Virus record (IMG/VR): IMGVR_UViG_3300028925_010937
Location: 1 to 25,257 of that record
Reading direction: 5' to 3' (one strand)
DNA length: 25,257 bases
Source: a virus
In this document: positions 4,794 through 11,927 of the stretch, in pieces
Layout of the letters: each line of letters opens with the position of its first letter
Position numbering within the stretch: position 1 is the stretch's first letter
Notes under the pieces: generated by a model
What the model was told of the DNA's origin: nothing
Databases searched by the model: none
What the model saw: only the letters and a program-made list of their open reading frames with translations
Translations under genes and position numbers: made by a program

Positions 4794-6596
4794 CTATTCA
4801 AGTGCGGCCCAGTTCGGGCCAATGCCGCCCTCGACGATATTGTCGATAGGTGCGCCGGGGAACATGTCGAGGTAACCGGCGACCATGTCGGCGTTCATAA
4901 CCTCGAGACATTCCTGTGTATCCTTGACGGCTGCTTCATCGATCAGCGCGTCATGGATGGTCGACAACATGCGCGTCATGCGCTGCTTGCCCCTTGCTCG
5001 TAACAGATCGAGCGAGTTCTTATGTCGTGTGATGGCACGAGCCATGATACTGAGAGCTGCCCTCTGCACCGGAAAATTTGCAGCGCGGGGCAGGTCCGGT
5101 CTCCTCGACATGTAGACTGTGCCACCGTCGACCATGCGGATGTAGCCGGACCTGCTGGCTTCGTCCATCATGTCAAAGCGTAGTTGAAATGCTTTCGGAT
5201 ACCGATCCTGCCAGAAGTCGATATACCCCTGCGCCTTGTCGGCGGTCGTGCGCATGACCGTCGATAGGCCAGTGGCACCTGCGCCGTAGATGATGCCGAA
5301 GCTGACGCCCTTTGCCGCTTGACGTGCTGCTTTACCCGCCTTTGTCTTCTTGTCGATTGTGTGGCCCGCGATGACCGCCGCGACTTCTGAATGGACGTCT
5401 CCCTCGACCATGTCCTCAAGGAGCTGCTCATCACCGGACAGCAAGGCCAGCACACGCAGCTCGATACCAGAGTAGTCGAGGGAGACTAGACGGCGCCCCA
5501 TGCCCGCAATAAACGACCGGCGGACTGAGGTGCTCTCCCCAAGCAACTCGAGATCTCTCGGTATCTGTTGCAGATTGGGCGACGTACATGAGAACCGGCC
5601 AGTCTTTGCTGCGCCGATGTTGAAACGTGCGCGAACGCGCTTGTCCGGCGACATCTCTGACCTAGTGATTAATGTTTCACCGAAGGAAGATATGTATTTG
5701 CTAATGGTTTTATATTCTGACAGCGCGTCGAAGAAGTCCTCAAGAGGGGTGCCAGGAACTGCACCCGCTAACTGCTTTAACGTCGCGCCCTTCATAGATA
5801 GCAGACCTGTTTTCTCCGTCTTAGGCCACGCCGCCAGGAAGTCGCTCGGCATCCTTTGCGTGAAGTAATCCGACCATTGAGCATCCGACCTAACATTTGC
5901 AACCTCATCCTCGCCTACGAGGTCGCGTATCCTCTTGAGCCGAGTAGCCTGTGTTTTGATCCAAGATTTAATGAGCAGGCGGTGGTGCTTCGGGTCGAGT
6001 AACATGCCCGCAGTTTCCATCTCGATGACAGCGGGGACAAGGTCGTTGAACATTTTGAACCCCATCCACCGGCCCTCGTCGGCCTGCATCGACCAATAGA
6101 GCCACAGCTGCCATGTCCAGTGCGCATCACCGTAGGCATAATCGAGTTGGGATTGCGTAAGCGTCTTCGCGGCCCAGTCACTGATCTGTTCCTCTTTATC
6201 CATGTCGTGCGCTAAGTCCCACAGCAGCAGTTGCTTTAGGGAGTACGAGCCGCCGCCGAGTATAGCGCGTCTAAGGTAGCCGACATCTAGGCACCTTACA
6301 TCATAGCCCGCGTCCAGGAACCACCGGTTCTCGAAACCCGCGTTGAATACAACCCACGATCCACCCTCGAAAATATTAGCGGTGCGCCTGAAGCCGCCCT
6401 TAATCTTGTCGAAGTCGACGAGGTAGCGGCACTTGTCATTGCAAAGGCTGACCAAACGGACGCGGCCCTCGGCAGGGACGAGGCACGTCGTCTCGAAGTC
6501 CAGCGCAGTATTTCCAATCTTCTTGCATCGGACCACTGCTTTGTCGAGCGCGGCCTTACTTGACACCATCGTGTATTTTGGTTTATGGATCGTCAT
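4794..6596 (-). CDS. DNA polymerase I (family A) with 3'-5' exonuclease domain
   Basis: This 600-residue protein has a proofreading domain (about 30-170): ExoI ALDFETT (D33, E35), ExoII FNAGFE (N85, with E89 where Asp is usual) and ExoIII YAYGD (Y153, D157). The polymerase domain carries TGRFSC and NLQQIP (about 332-346), motif A LDYSGIELR (D374), motif B with R425, K429, F433, Y437 and G438, and motif C IHDALIDE (H548, D549). F433 is at the position equivalent to Phe762 of E. coli Pol I. No 5'-3' exonuclease domain is present, which is normal for phage enzymes. It replicates the phage genome with the primase-helicase encoded at 12532. An AGGAGG lies 16 bases before the ATG, unusually far. 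Confidence 0.97.
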   Translation of the reverse strand: MTIHKPKYTMVSSKAALDKAVVRCKKIGNTALDFETTCLVPAEGRVRLVSLCNDKCRYLVDFDKIKGGFRRTANIFEGGSWVVFNAGFENRWFLDAGYDVRCLDVGYLRRAILGGGSYSLKQLLLWDLAHDMDKEEQISDWAAKTLTQSQLDYAYGDAHWTWQLWLYWSMQADEGRWMGFKMFNDLVPAVIEMETAGMLLDPKHHRLLIKSWIKTQATRLKRIRDLVGEDEVANVRSDAQWSDYFTQRMPSDFLAAWPKTEKTGLLSMKGATLKQLAGAVPGTPLEDFFDALSEYKTISKYISSFGETLITRSEMSPDKRVRARFNIGAAKTGRFSCTSPNLQQIPRDLELLGESTSVRRSFIAGMGRRLVSLDYSGIELRVLALLSGDEQLLEDMVEGDVHSEVAAVIAGHTIDKKTKAGKAARQAAKGVSFGIIYGAGATGLSTVMRTTADKAQGYIDFWQDRYPKAFQLRFDMMDEASRSGYIRMVDGGTVYMSRRPDLPRAANFPVQRAALSIMARAITRHKNSLDLLRARGKQRMTRMLSTIHDALIDEAAVKDTQECLEVMNADMVAGYLDMFPGAPIDNIVEGGIGPNWAALE

Positions 6597-6628
6597 GTCG
6601 TAATAGTATTAACCTCCTGTAGCGACAT
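6593..6628 (-). other. Possible 11-codon leader frame overlapping polymerase start
   Basis: ATG at 6628 opens an 11-residue frame (MSLQEVNTITT) that contains the AGGAGG box in its codons and ends with TGA 6593-6595. That TGA overlaps the polymerase ATG (ATGA). Because AGGAGG is 16 bases from the polymerase ATG, termination-reinitiation on this frame could explain how the polymerase is started. The leader itself has no ribosome site of its own, so it may be chance. Confidence 0.3.
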
Positions 6629-6662
6629 TGAAAACGCAACGTACTCAATCTTGAAGAACTAG

Positions 6663-6684
6663 CCCCGCCCCGCAAGGGGCGGGG
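6663..6684. terminator. Strong GC hairpin between polymerase and upstream gene
   Basis: CCCCGCCCC (6663-6671) pairs perfectly with GGGGCGGGG (6676-6684) across a four-base loop. It lies just after the stop of the Lys-tailed protein gene (- strand) and before the polymerase gene. Neither side is followed by a true T run, so it is more likely an attenuating or mRNA-stabilising hairpin, or a weak terminator, than a full terminator. Confidence 0.55.
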
Positions 6685-6698
6685 TTAATTCTATCGAA

Positions 6699-7415
6699 CT
6701 ACTTTCGCTTCTTTTTCGCGGCCTTCTTGGCCACCTTCTTTTTAGGTTTGAGGCCATCTACAAGTTCAGACATGCTCATGTCGCCTGCAAGATATGCAGC
6801 AGCACTTGCACGAGTGACCCATGACTCCCGAGGCAGCACCGGTTTATGATTTGTGTTACCTTGCGCAACAAAACTCTCCGCCTCAAAATAAATCAGCGGT
6901 AAACTTGGCTCGCCTGCGCTTGCACGTAACCCTATCTCTTTCATCAGGTCGGCTATAGAATTACGACCAGACTTCGATGTTGAACTGAACTCGATTTGGG
7001 AGTTCTTCTTGTCGCACGCTATGGCACCAAAACCGAGCATCTGCTGCCAGCCCTCGCCGCTGCTCTCGCGGTACGGCCCATGCTCTGTGAGCATCTCTTT
7101 AGAGACAGCCTGCTCCTTAGTTTTAAGGACATCCCACTTAATACGGTCGATGGGTTTGGAGTTTTTCCAGCACGTCCAGCCCGCCACAAAGGTATGGGGC
7201 TCGACGATGTACAGCTGCTCAGGGTCGACTGGCTCTTTATCTCTACCGAGAGAATATAGCCCTGATTTACCTGAGAACGAAAGGTAATCAGATGTCCCGG
7301 CACCCGCGCCTGTCGTAGCGTCATCAGCAGCTTCTGATAATGCAGCGGCCAAGACCGCGTCGTCGATAGCGGGTAGAGAAGACGTGTTGAGATACTTTGT
7401 TAGATCATTAGACAT
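6699..7415 (-). CDS. Replication-associated protein with Lys-rich tail; possible ssDNA-binding protein
   Basis: This 238-residue protein begins with an Ala/Asp-rich stretch and continues with a core (about 40-205) containing LSFSGKSGLYSLGRD, FVAGWTCWKN and LPLIYFEAESF. It ends in a strongly basic tail of about 16 residues (PKKKVAKKAAKKKRK). It lies between the nuclease and DNA polymerase genes. The size, beta-rich core and position are those of the uncharacterised proteins often taken as the phage ssDNA-binding protein in such operons. A classic SSB or gp2.5 has an acidic tail, whereas this tail is basic, so the call is tentative. The ATG has AGGA upstream. Confidence 0.5.
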   Translation of the reverse strand: MSNDLTKYLNTSSLPAIDDAVLAAALSEAADDATTGAGAGTSDYLSFSGKSGLYSLGRDKEPVDPEQLYIVEPHTFVAGWTCWKNSKPIDRIKWDVLKTKEQAVSKEMLTEHGPYRESSGEGWQQMLGFGAIACDKKNSQIEFSSTSKSGRNSIADLMKEIGLRASAGEPSLPLIYFEAESFVAQGNTNHKPVLPRESWVTRASAAAYLAGDMSMSELVDGLKPKKKVAKKAAKKKRK

Positions 7416-7451
7416 ATTTCTATTTCCTACTTCGTTACTTCGTTAATGGCA

Positions 7452-8441
7452 CTATGCCCTTTTCACCGTCAACCGTTCTGAGGGTTGTCCGATGGTCTCA
7501 AACGGAGACAGGTCTATTCCTGCCGCCGCTACGGCCTTCCGGTTAAGGGAGGCGCGTCCTTTTGCAACGCTGACTGAGACGGCGAGGCCCCCGACGATCA
7601 GCGTCTTTGCATTTCGTTTGTGCAGCTCTTTAAGGATATCTTCTCTCAGCGTTGCCTTCTGCGATTTAATTGTGGCCTCGGTGTCCGACAGTGCCATGTA
7701 CTGAGCCGCCGACCCGTCGAGCTGGCTGCCCTTGTTGGCTTTGCCTCGGTCGGCGTCTGCCTCCATTGTGACACCGCACACCTTGGTGTAAGGGCACATG
7801 GTTTTGCATTCATTACCGCCGTCTCGCTTGCCCTCACGGTCGAGGTTGGCAACGTCCTTTGTACGGAAAATTTTAGCCGCACGCTTTGCCATGTTGTCGA
7901 GGATGCCTGCGTTAAAAGGCACGTCGAACTGGATGACGTCGTAGTAGTTCGACGCGTCCATGTAAACAAGCACGCCGCGCAGCTTCACATGATCAGGCCG
8001 GTCGATCTTTTGATCTATCATAGCCATTGCGATCTCTAGCTGAGTGATGTGTGCCGGTTTAGGCAGCTTACCTTTATTGGTGCGCGGATCGATTGTCTTA
8101 AACTCGGGCACGATCCACTCATCGTCGTATTGTAATATGCCGTCCGGTGTAGAGCTGATACTACGTTTCTCATCTTTCCACGTTTGCTGATCCGCACCGG
8201 CATATGCCAAAGGCACGTTTGCTGCGATGAGGCTCTCAACAATAAACTTTTCACCGTGGCTGCCGCGACGTGCAAAACCCCAGTCCTGATCCGCCTGTGG
8301 TGCGTCGTTCTTCGCGTACCACTGTTTGCGTATGCAGGTCATTGCCTCGGAGCCGTTCAACCACTTTTTTCGCTCGGTATCGTCGAACTTCCCTTCCTCT
8401 AGGATGCTCGAGCCGCGTATAATTTGCTCTTTAAAATTCAT
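7452..8441 (-). CDS. PD-(D/E)XK nuclease, Cas4/RecB-like, probable Fe-S cluster
   Basis: This 329-residue protein has a nuclease core with STPDG (D100), then VPEFKT (E113, K115) and QLEIAM (Q134), the D-ExK-Q pattern of RecB/Cas4-type PD-(D/E)XK nucleases. Four cysteines are placed as in Fe-S cluster members: C36 ahead of the core, and C212, C216 and C222 after it (ECKTMCPYTKVCG). The C-terminal region (about 285-329) has GLAVSVSVAKGRASLN and AAGIDLSPFE, like the end of phage recombination exonucleases. It probably resects or trims DNA ends during replication or recombination. The 5' end overlaps the upstream gene by 11 bases, consistent with the operon. Confidence 0.88.
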   Translation of the reverse strand: MNFKEQIIRGSSILEEGKFDDTERKKWLNGSEAMTCIRKQWYAKNDAPQADQDWGFARRGSHGEKFIVESLIAANVPLAYAGADQQTWKDEKRSISSTPDGILQYDDEWIVPEFKTIDPRTNKGKLPKPAHITQLEIAMAMIDQKIDRPDHVKLRGVLVYMDASNYYDVIQFDVPFNAGILDNMAKRAAKIFRTKDVANLDREGKRDGGNECKTMCPYTKVCGVTMEADADRGKANKGSQLDGSAAQYMALSDTEATIKSQKATLREDILKELHKRNAKTLIVGGLAVSVSVAKGRASLNRKAVAAAGIDLSPFETIGQPSERLTVKRA

Positions 8442-8718
8442 TTAACTCAAAATCCTTTTTCCAATGTAATGGCCCGAAAATTTTATGGTATTGGCTGTGC
8501 GCCAGTTGGACGGCCTCATCCGAGACTGCGCGGGCGTCCTCAGACAAGGCGAACTTCGGTTTGGCCTCACGCTCCATTGCCTGCATCAGCAGCCGCTGTA
8601 TGCGCTCCAGCCTCTCGAGTAGTTCCTGTCGAGACAGCAGGTCAAGTTCTCCTTTATTGGTCACGATAATAACGCCCCAATTTAACCCGGCACGCCAAGT
8701 GCTCCACAGTTCGTCCAC
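8431..8718 (-). CDS. Hypothetical helical protein, start uncertain
   Basis: The frame encodes up to 95 residues from GTG 8718. The most convincing part is the helix LLSRQELLERLERIQRLL (about residues 27-44) and the C-terminal half ending in KKDFELNEF. No family is recognised. The GTG at 8718 lacks a ribosome site and lies inside another short frame (8654-8791). An AAAGGAG box lies just before LDLLSRQ, so the true start may be about 25 codons further in, at a GTG or a rare CTG. The 3' end overlaps the nuclease start by 11 bases. Confidence 0.55.
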   Translation of the reverse strand: MDELWSTWRAGLNWGVIIVTNKGELDLLSRQELLERLERIQRLLMQAMEREAKPKFALSEDARAVSDEAVQLAHSQYHKIFGPLHWKKDFELNEF

Positions 8719-8791
8719 AAATTAAGATTAGAATATCACGCCAACAGAGGGTCACCTGATCCGGTCCGTGCGTCGAGGGTGTCCATTTCAT
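8654..8791 (-). CDS. 45-residue ORF coupled to SNF2 helicase gene
   Basis: ATG 8791-8789 overlaps the TGA of the SNF2 helicase gene (ATGA), and the frame runs for 45 codons to TAA at 8654-8656. The product starts MKWTPSTHGPDQ and has a short hydrophobic stretch DILILICG near the middle. An AAAGGAG box for the next gene follows its stop directly. If real, it fills the otherwise empty 69 bases between the helicase gene and the 95-residue frame. No family is recognised. Confidence 0.4.
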   Translation of the reverse strand: MKWTPSTHGPDQVTLCWRDILILICGRTVEHLACRVKLGRYYRDQ

Positions 8792-10128
8792 GATACTTTT
8801 TCCTTTATCTGCATGAGGGTTTTATGGCCACGCGTCTTGGTTGCATTGATGCGAGCCACGGCCTTGTCCAAGTCGGTGTCGGTTGTGAGGATGTCTGCGT
8901 GTACATGGTGCGCGGTCTCGCCGAAGTTCATCATGCGATAAAAAAACTGCTCCATGATGGCAGGCGACCAATCCTCCTCGACCACAACGATATGGCCACC
9001 GGCAGGGCTGAGGTCTATGGCAACGCCCATCGCGGAGATTTGTCCGATGAGCACCTGGATGATGCCCCGGTTGAAATCATCGATGTATACGTCTCGGTCG
9101 GTTGGTGATGTGCGGCCATCGATGACGGCACATCCGATACCTGCTGAGGTGATGGCGTCGTGTAAATCAATAATAACTTCGGTGTGCCATGCTCCGAGGA
9201 GGATAGGGCCGTTGTTGTCATCGATGCGCTCGACGATCTCGGCGACGGCTGCCTTAACTTTGCCTTTGCCGAGCAAGCGGCGGATCGTCGCGAGCCCTAC
9301 GTCTAGATTAGACAAACTATTGTCCTGCTGGCTGGGCGTGAGTTTTTTAAAACCGAGCAGCAGTTGTTTTAGTTCATCAGTCATCTCCAGCCCGATCTGC
9401 AGCCGGTTGGTCGTGAGGTCCGGCATGCCCTCGACAGTCTCACGTCGCACGGCGAGGCCGCCATCAAAAATAAAATTGTTCAGCTCTTCTGTATTACGAT
9501 TGCCAACGGTGACAATCGTTGGCGTCTTTTGGTAGGGGTGAAACCGGCGCTCTTGGGTGACACAGTAACGCAGGCGGAACCTACTCATGTCGACCTCGCC
9601 GATGCGATCCTTGAGCCCGGCGTAGTCGGCGCGTGCGAGGAACGTGAACATATCGTCGTTGTATTTGGTCGATGGAGAGCCGGACAGCAAAAATGTGTGC
9701 GAGACGCTTTCGCACAATCCGTGCTTGCCTATTATGGCGGCGGTACGTTTTGCGTCGATGGATTTTAGGGCGTGGCTCTCATCACAGATAAGCACCGTTG
9801 CGCATAGCTCCTTCAGCTCATCACGCCGCTTGGTCGCGATCTGATATGACATTATGTACGCGCCTGCATGGGGGCTGATCTTACTCGTGCCCGCCTTCAG
9901 TATCTGCGCACGTTGTCCGGGGAAGAAATCCTCGAACTCTTTTTGCCACATGGAAAGGGAGATGGGCGGGCCGACAATGATGGTGCAGTTGGCTGCAACG
10001 AGGCGGACGGCTTCGAGGGCTGTCAGTGTTTTGCCCGTGCGCATTTTGGAAAAGTTCCCAGCGAATGCTTTGCTTGCCAGAAATTCAGCATCCTCGATCT
10101 GATGGGGGAGCAGTTGCTTCGTCGTCAT
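8788..10128 (-). CDS. SNF2-family DEAD-like helicase/ATPase
   Basis: This 446-residue protein has an N-terminal Q-motif-like LLPHQ, Walker A SKMRTGKT (27-34), Walker B with DESH box (116-119), motif III LLSGSPS (147-153), and a C-terminal RecA-like lobe with a motif VI region QFFYRMMNFGE (394-404). The order and spacing match phage SNF2-type ATPases, which translocate on dsDNA and help replication or recombination. In motif VI the first Arg (R398) is kept, but the usual second Arg (as in RxxRIGQ) is Asn401. The ATG has an ideal ribosome site (AGGAGGTTAATT). It probably acts with the polymerase and nuclease downstream. Confidence 0.93.
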   Translation of the reverse strand: MTTKQLLPHQIEDAEFLASKAFAGNFSKMRTGKTLTALEAVRLVAANCTIIVGPPISLSMWQKEFEDFFPGQRAQILKAGTSKISPHAGAYIMSYQIATKRRDELKELCATVLICDESHALKSIDAKRTAAIIGKHGLCESVSHTFLLSGSPSTKYNDDMFTFLARADYAGLKDRIGEVDMSRFRLRYCVTQERRFHPYQKTPTIVTVGNRNTEELNNFIFDGGLAVRRETVEGMPDLTTNRLQIGLEMTDELKQLLLGFKKLTPSQQDNSLSNLDVGLATIRRLLGKGKVKAAVAEIVERIDDNNGPILLGAWHTEVIIDLHDAITSAGIGCAVIDGRTSPTDRDVYIDDFNRGIIQVLIGQISAMGVAIDLSPAGGHIVVVEEDWSPAIMEQFFYRMMNFGETAHHVHADILTTDTDLDKAVARINATKTRGHKTLMQIKEKVS

Positions 10129-10140
10129 AATTAACCTCCT

Positions 10141-10161
10141 GTAATCTCATGTTCTGATTAC
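10141..10161. promoter_or_regulatory. Inverted repeat and weak promoter before SNF2 gene
   Basis: GTAATC (10141-10146) and GATTAC (10156-10161) form an inverted repeat 13 bases upstream of the SNF2 helicase ATG, next to its AGGAGG box. Just upstream on the - strand, TTGACG is followed after 18 bases by TAATCA, a poor -10. It may be an operator or an internal promoter; the evidence is weak. Confidence 0.3.
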
Positions 10162-10193
10162 GACATTATTGTCGTCGTCGTCAACCTGTAAAT

Positions 10194-10406
10194 TTAAGGC
10201 TGCCCGCCCTTGCGGCGGGGTATGTACTCATCACTGCTGGTTTCCTCGACGAGGTCGCCGCTCGGCCAGCGTCGAAAGGTACGCACGCGCCTTTTGTAGC
10301 TGTAAGAGATAGGCACTGATACCGACCTCTCTAGGCCCAGCAGGAACTCGTCCACCGTTTTAATTGTTGGCCCCGGAGTTGGACCCCAGTTCAGATATCG
10401 TAACAC
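10194..10406 (-). CDS. Small hypothetical protein, GTG start
   Basis: This is a 70-residue protein, basic and Arg-rich in the middle (YSYKRRVRTFRRWPSG), ending in IPRRKGGQP. I recognise no family. The GTG start (10404-10406) directly follows the ArdC stop codon. It has an AGGAGG eight bases upstream, inside the ArdC gene, so the start is well supported despite being GTG. Its length and basic charge would allow nucleic acid binding, but nothing proves it. Confidence 0.65.
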   Translation of the reverse strand: MLRYLNWGPTPGPTIKTVDEFLLGLERSVSVPISYSYKRRVRTFRRWPSGDLVEETSSDEYIPRRKGGQP

Positions 10407-11258
10407 TTAGGCGGCCTCCTGCTGTTTGACGCGGGTCAGGCTGTCGGTGTAATCGACTGCTTTCTGTGCGTGGGCGGCTGCTCTGAAGATTGCCTTCTTG
10501 TCAGCCTTGATGATCTTCAACCAGCCAGCGAGATACTGCGCGTGATCGTCCCGCACGGTACTCTCGATGCCAAGCTTGGCGCATGTCATGCTGGCATATA
10601 TCTCAGCGACCAGCTCCTCGTTACCGTAATCAAGCGCACGGTCGGGGCCGCCGGGTTCGCCCTTCGTCCAGTGGCCGACCTCATGCAGCGCGGTGCCATA
10701 GTAAGCGACGGCATCCTCGAACTGCTCATACTCGGGGAGCTGGATGCGATGCGTGCCTGGGACGTAGTAGGCCCGGTTGCCACCGTGATTGATAATCGCC
10801 TTGGTATTTTTAATGTACAGCTCCGCCGCCTCAATTCGCGGTGCGCTGTTTATGTCTTCGAGGTCGAGCACCGGAAAATATTTCTCAGGCAAGCCGTCGA
10901 TCTGCAGCGCATTGAATACAGTGTACGCTTTCATGAGGGGGATGGTGACGAGCTTGTCGGGGTTGTTGCGATCTTTAACCTTGAGCGGTTTGAAGAACAC
11001 GACGGTCGTGCCCTTCTCGCCGGAGCGCACCTGACCGCCAACCGACTTGGCCTGATTGTATGTCATCCAATGCGGGTTGCCCCTGCCGGTCAAGGCAAGG
11101 ATGAAAAGGTTTATGCCTTTGTAGTGCTGCCCGGTGAACCGCGTAGGCAGTTCGCCGCCGAGCGAGGCCCAGGACTTTTTCCAAGCCCCGGTGCCCTGCT
11201 CGAGCATCGCGATGAGTTGATCAGTTACGAGCTGTTCGACGTCAATTTTCTTTTTCAT
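10407..11258 (-). CDS. ArdC-like antirestriction protein (ssDNA-binding domain plus zincin-like domain)
   Basis: This 283-residue protein has two parts. The N-terminal domain (about 1-125) contains WKKSW, the GINLFIL segment and GEKGTTVVFFKP, as in the ArdC ssDNA-binding domain (DUF1738). The C-terminal domain carries a metalloprotease-like HEVGH motif (H192, E193, H196) followed by NEELVAEI (213-220), which supplies the third ligand. ArdC proteins of plasmids and phages protect incoming DNA from restriction and can bind ssDNA. It lies at the promoter-proximal end of the - strand operon, where early defence-evasion genes are often found. The ribosome site is weak (AAGGTGG). Confidence 0.9.
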   Translation of the reverse strand: MKKKIDVEQLVTDQLIAMLEQGTGAWKKSWASLGGELPTRFTGQHYKGINLFILALTGRGNPHWMTYNQAKSVGGQVRSGEKGTTVVFFKPLKVKDRNNPDKLVTIPLMKAYTVFNALQIDGLPEKYFPVLDLEDINSAPRIEAAELYIKNTKAIINHGGNRAYYVPGTHRIQLPEYEQFEDAVAYYGTALHEVGHWTKGEPGGPDRALDYGNEELVAEIYASMTCAKLGIESTVRDDHAQYLAGWLKIIKADKKAIFRAAAHAQKAVDYTDSLTRVKQQEAA

Positions 11259-11260
11259 AA

Positions 11261-11545
11261 TTATGCAGCCACCTTCAAATGGTTGTCGCTGATCCGCAGC
11301 GACACAGATACCGACGCTTTAGAAAAGCGTGCGGCCAGCTCAGGCAACTCGGCTTTGAAAGCCTTGCTGTCGATGACCACGCGGTCGGCGTGTACGATGA
11401 CGACGCCGACTTCGTTTTTTGAGCCGGGGATGAAAGTGCCAGCCGGGCGGCTGCCAATTAACCTAGTGCGCAACGCGGCACGCACTTTGGACAGCTCTTT
11501 AATTTGAGCGTCGAGGGTGATGAATTGGTCTACTGTCTTTTTCAT
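11261..11545 (-). CDS. Hypothetical protein with N-terminal helix
   Basis: This protein has about 94 residues. The N-terminal helix (TLDAQIKELSKVRAALRTRL) is followed by a probable beta-rich part containing GTFIPGSKNEVGVVIVHADR and ending in RISDNHLKVAA. The alternation of a charge-rich helix and strands is common in small phage proteins of unknown role. The leader reads AGGAG, two bases, ATGATTATG. The second ATG (11545) has the normal spacing of eight bases and is chosen; the first ATG is at 11551. The stop is two bases from the ArdC start, so the two genes are co-transcribed. Confidence 0.65.
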   Translation of the reverse strand: MKKTVDQFITLDAQIKELSKVRAALRTRLIGSRPAGTFIPGSKNEVGVVIVHADRVVIDSKAFKAELPELAARFSKASVSVSLRISDNHLKVAA

Positions 11546-11583
11546 AATCATGTCTCCTAAGTGTGGTTAATCTTTAATAACGA

Positions 11584-11612
11584 ATTTTAGCATATCAGAT
11601 GCTGATTGTCCA
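11584..11612 (-). promoter_or_regulatory. Predicted sigma70-like promoter with operator-like motif in spacer
   Basis: Read on the - strand, TGGACA (11612-11607), a 17-base spacer and TAAAAT (11589-11584) form a good -35/-10 pair directed at the gene starting at 11545, 38 bases downstream. The spacer begins with ATCAGCATCTGAT, a near-palindrome (ATCAG-N3-CTGAT) also found at 12417 and 14999. A repressor bound there would block the promoter. This is pattern-based; no transcript is known. Confidence 0.5.
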
Positions 11613-11667
11613 GGGGGAAGAAAACCGCCCCTGACTGCGGGTGTCAGAACCGGAAAATTTTATCCCT

Positions 11668-11913
11668 TTATAATACTCCTTGAATTGATAGCGGCACGTC
11701 GACCGAGTGCAGGTAAATATGTTTGTAGGCGCCGCCCTCTGCCGCCCAGTTCTCACCGCCTTGGGCGATGAGGTCATCGACGCCCCAGTACCGGGTGTAG
11801 ACGTCCCCATCATCCGTAATCTCGATGGTGTCGGGGTATTTTTTACTCAGTGAGACGCGGCTGATAATTGTGCGCCCGCCGCGTTTTAAAATATTTACAA
11901 TTGTCTGATGCAT
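11668..11913 (-). CDS. Small hypothetical protein
   Basis: This is an 81-residue protein. It starts MHQTIVNILKRGGRTI and contains DTIEITDDGDVYTRYWG and HIYLHSVDVPLSI, a pattern of short beta strands, with no family recognised. The leader again reads AGGAG, two bases, ATGATTATG; the second ATG (11913) has the correct spacing, while the first is 11919. The frame stays open further upstream, but that part lies inside the DUF6011 gene and is not needed. It is the second gene of the - strand operon. Confidence 0.65.
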   Translation of the reverse strand: MHQTIVNILKRGGRTIISRVSLSKKYPDTIEITDDGDVYTRYWGVDDLIAQGGENWAAEGGAYKHIYLHSVDVPLSIQGVL

Positions 11914-11927
11914 AATCATATCTCCTA

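Noticed and set aside
10470-11507. 345-codon + strand frame opposite ArdC
   Set aside because: It is antisense to two well-supported genes and shows no domain; long antisense frames are common in GC-rich coding DNA.
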